The position numbers and the translations under genes are program-made. Source: DASYAE01 sp036501535 (GTDB taxonomy: Bacteria; Actinomycetota; Actinomycetes; Streptomycetales; Catenulisporaceae). Taken from it: 6,015 bases of DNA. Below are positions 5,251-6,015 of the stretch, piece after piece. The notes beneath the pieces were generated by a model. The model was not told the origin of the DNA. It saw only the letters and a program-made list of their open reading frames with translations, and ran no database searches. The stretch covers positions 1 through 6,015 of the forward strand of contig DASYAE010000087.1 of the NCBI GenBank assembly GCA_036501535.1, in the 5' to 3' direction. Each line of letters opens with the position of its first letter. Position 1 is the first letter of the stretch.

Positions 5251-5850
5251 TCAGGCCGCAGCGTGCTCGCCTATGCGCCGCAGCTGCGGGCGGTGTGCAC
5301 CCTGATGCTGGCGGGCGGGATAGGCGACCAGCAGGCCGCTGCGGAACGCAGTATCCACGGCCTGGGTGCGCGAACAGACGCCAAGCTCGACATATATGCG
5401 CCGCAGATGCGCCTTGACGCGATCGCGCGACAGGGAGAGCTTGCGGCCGACCTGAACGTCCGTCATGCCGAGCGCGACTGCTTTGAGCAGTTCGACCTCC
5501 TGGCGGGAGACCTCCGGCAGCCGGACCGAGAGCTTGCCCTGCGAGAGGATCCCGCGGCAGTGCCCTATGGCGACGGCGTGTGCTGCGTTGCGCGCGCCGA
5601 GAGCGTCGAAGATGTTGCCCACGTGGCTCTTGACCGTGTTCGGCGCGATGCCGAGGTGCTTGGCGGTCTCCGACTTGGTGCGGCCCTGCGCGATCTCGCC
5701 GAGCACCTCGACCTCGCGGGCGCTGAGCCTGCGCCGCGGCCCGCGCGGCACCTGCGGCTGCGGGGTCTGCGGAGAGACGGCGGGCGCTCCGGGCCGCGCG
5801 GCTCGTGCGGCCGGTGCCTGCACTTGCTGTTCGACATACACCTGCGACAT
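5251..5850 (-). CDS. Short transcriptional regulator with two tandem LuxR-type (GerE) HTH domains
   Basis: Predicted cytosolic DNA-binding regulator of 199 aa. After a Gln/Pro/Ala-rich N-terminal tail (1-40) there are two successive GerE-type domains. The first (41-102) has RLSAREVEVLGEIAQGRTKS, then ETAKHLGIAPNTVKSHVGNI and FDALGARNAAHAVAI. The second (110-175) has VSRQEVELLKAVALGMTDVQ, then VGRKLSLSRDRVKAHLRRIY and VELGVCSRTQAVDTA. Both keep the features of the family: E in REVEVL/QEVELL, the G before the turn, V in TVKSH/RVKAH as the recognition helix, and the closing L-G-x-x-x-x-x-A. There is no receiver, autoinducer-binding or ATPase domain. Start ATG 5850 has GAAGG about 5 bases upstream. 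A 10-bp palindrome lies 13 bases before the start, possibly its own operator. It lies upstream of the proline-rich gene; any link to the sigma module is by position only. Two HTHs in one chain could mimic a dimer. Confidence 0.88.
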   Translation of the reverse strand: MSQVYVEQQVQAPAARAARPGAPAVSPQTPQPQVPRGPRRRLSAREVEVLGEIAQGRTKSETAKHLGIAPNTVKSHVGNIFDALGARNAAHAVAIGHCRGILSQGKLSVRLPEVSRQEVELLKAVALGMTDVQVGRKLSLSRDRVKAHLRRIYVELGVCSRTQAVDTAFRSGLLVAYPARQHQGAHRPQLRRIGEHAAA

Positions 5851-5863
5851 CCACCCTTCGAAA

Positions 5864-5873
5864 ACTGATCAGT
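5864..5873. promoter_or_regulatory. Perfect palindrome ACTGATCAGT before the tandem-HTH regulator
   Basis: ACTGATCAGT reads the same on both strands and lies 13 bases upstream of the regulator's ATG, just before the ribosome-binding site. It sits in a small AT-richer patch that stands out from the GC-rich surroundings. LuxR-type HTH proteins bind two-fold symmetric sites, so an autoregulatory operator is reasonable. The site is short and no second copy was noticed in the window. Confidence 0.35.
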
Positions 5874-5902
5874 GCCGGAGTTGGGGGCTGAGCCCGCCGT
5901 CC

Positions 5903-5925
5903 CCGGCGCCCGCGCGGGGCGCCGG
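5903..5925 (-). terminator. Strong GC hairpin, candidate terminator of the upstream minus-strand gene
   Basis: Perfect 9-bp arms, CCGGCGCCC (5903-5911) and GGGCGCCGG (5917-5925), enclose a 5-base loop. The hairpin begins 31 bp after the TAA of the partial gene at the right edge and ends about 50 bp before the tandem-HTH regulator. There is no T-run on either side, but actinobacterial terminators often lack one. It would separate the two transcription units; a leader structure for the regulator is the alternative. Confidence 0.5.
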
Positions 5926-5956
5926 AGCGGCGGCGTGGGACGGGCGGGGCCCGGGG

Positions 5957-6015
5957 TTATCGTTCCTCGTAGTGGCGTTCCGCGGTCTCGGCCTCGGCCT
6001 CGGTCCGGGGCTCGG
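5957..6015 (-). CDS. C-terminal fragment of an unidentified protein (5' end outside window)
   Basis: The last bases hold an open minus-strand frame ending EPRTEAEAETAERHYEER and TAA (5957-5959). The charged, Glu/Arg-rich alternating sequence, the stop codon, and the strong hairpin 31 bp after it all look like the end of a real gene. Eighteen codons are too few to assign a family. It has the same strand as its neighbours and would be upstream of the tandem-HTH regulator. Confidence 0.42.
   Translation of the reverse strand, partial: EPRTEAEAETAERHYEER

Noticed and set aside
4808..5305. Plus-strand Ala/Gly/Pro-rich frames opposite the proline-rich gene, including a Gly-Ser-repeat reading
   Set aside because: The Gly/Ser repeats are the complement of the proline codons. 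The minus-strand frame has a more natural N-terminus and matches the strand of its neighbours.
5884..5894. Short inverted repeat GGGCT-G-AGCCC
   Set aside because: The one-base loop cannot form a hairpin and the arms are too short to matter in this GC-rich context.

Overview
The DNA is very GC-rich. Its coding frames end codons in G or C almost throughout, and it carries a SigB/SigF-family sigma factor, a SpoIIE-type phosphatase with an ANTAR domain and LuxR-type DNA-binding domains. Together these point to a chromosomal segment of a high-GC actinobacterium, most likely Streptomyces or a close relative. The genus is inferred from style; nothing in the window fixes it.

Layout, left to right. 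(1) The 3' end of a plus-strand tetratricopeptide-repeat gene runs to 352. (2) An 808-residue minus-strand sensor phosphatase (362-2788; ANTAR, GAF, PAS, PAS, PP2C/SpoIIE) converges on it with only 9 bp between the stop codons. (3) Also on the minus strand are a sigma factor (2883-3692), an anti-sigma factor (3697-4218) and a STAS anti-anti-sigma factor (4263-4601). (4) A 210-bp non-coding gap (4602-4811) holds a candidate promoter and an inverted repeat. (5) A small, extremely proline-rich protein of unknown function (4812-5180) and a short regulator with two tandem LuxR-type helix-turn-helix domains (5251-5850) follow, both minus strand. (6) The last 18 codons of another minus-strand gene (5957-6015) lie beyond a strong GC hairpin.

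The core is a partner-switching module in transcription order STAS, anti-sigma, sigma, phosphatase. In this scheme the anti-sigma factor holds the sigma factor, the unphosphorylated STAS protein draws the anti-sigma factor away, and the phosphatase resets phosphorylated STAS in response to signals read by its sensor domains. The STAS serine site and the phosphatase metal-binding aspartates are intact. The anti-sigma factor lacks the usual N-box asparagine and any clear DxGxG motif, so whether it can phosphorylate its partner is open.

No mobile element, tRNA, rRNA or CRISPR array was seen. The points most worth a second look are the degenerate ATP site of the anti-sigma factor, the ANTAR domain on the phosphatase, the tandem-HTH regulator, and the proline-rich gene with its G-quadruplex-like template strand.
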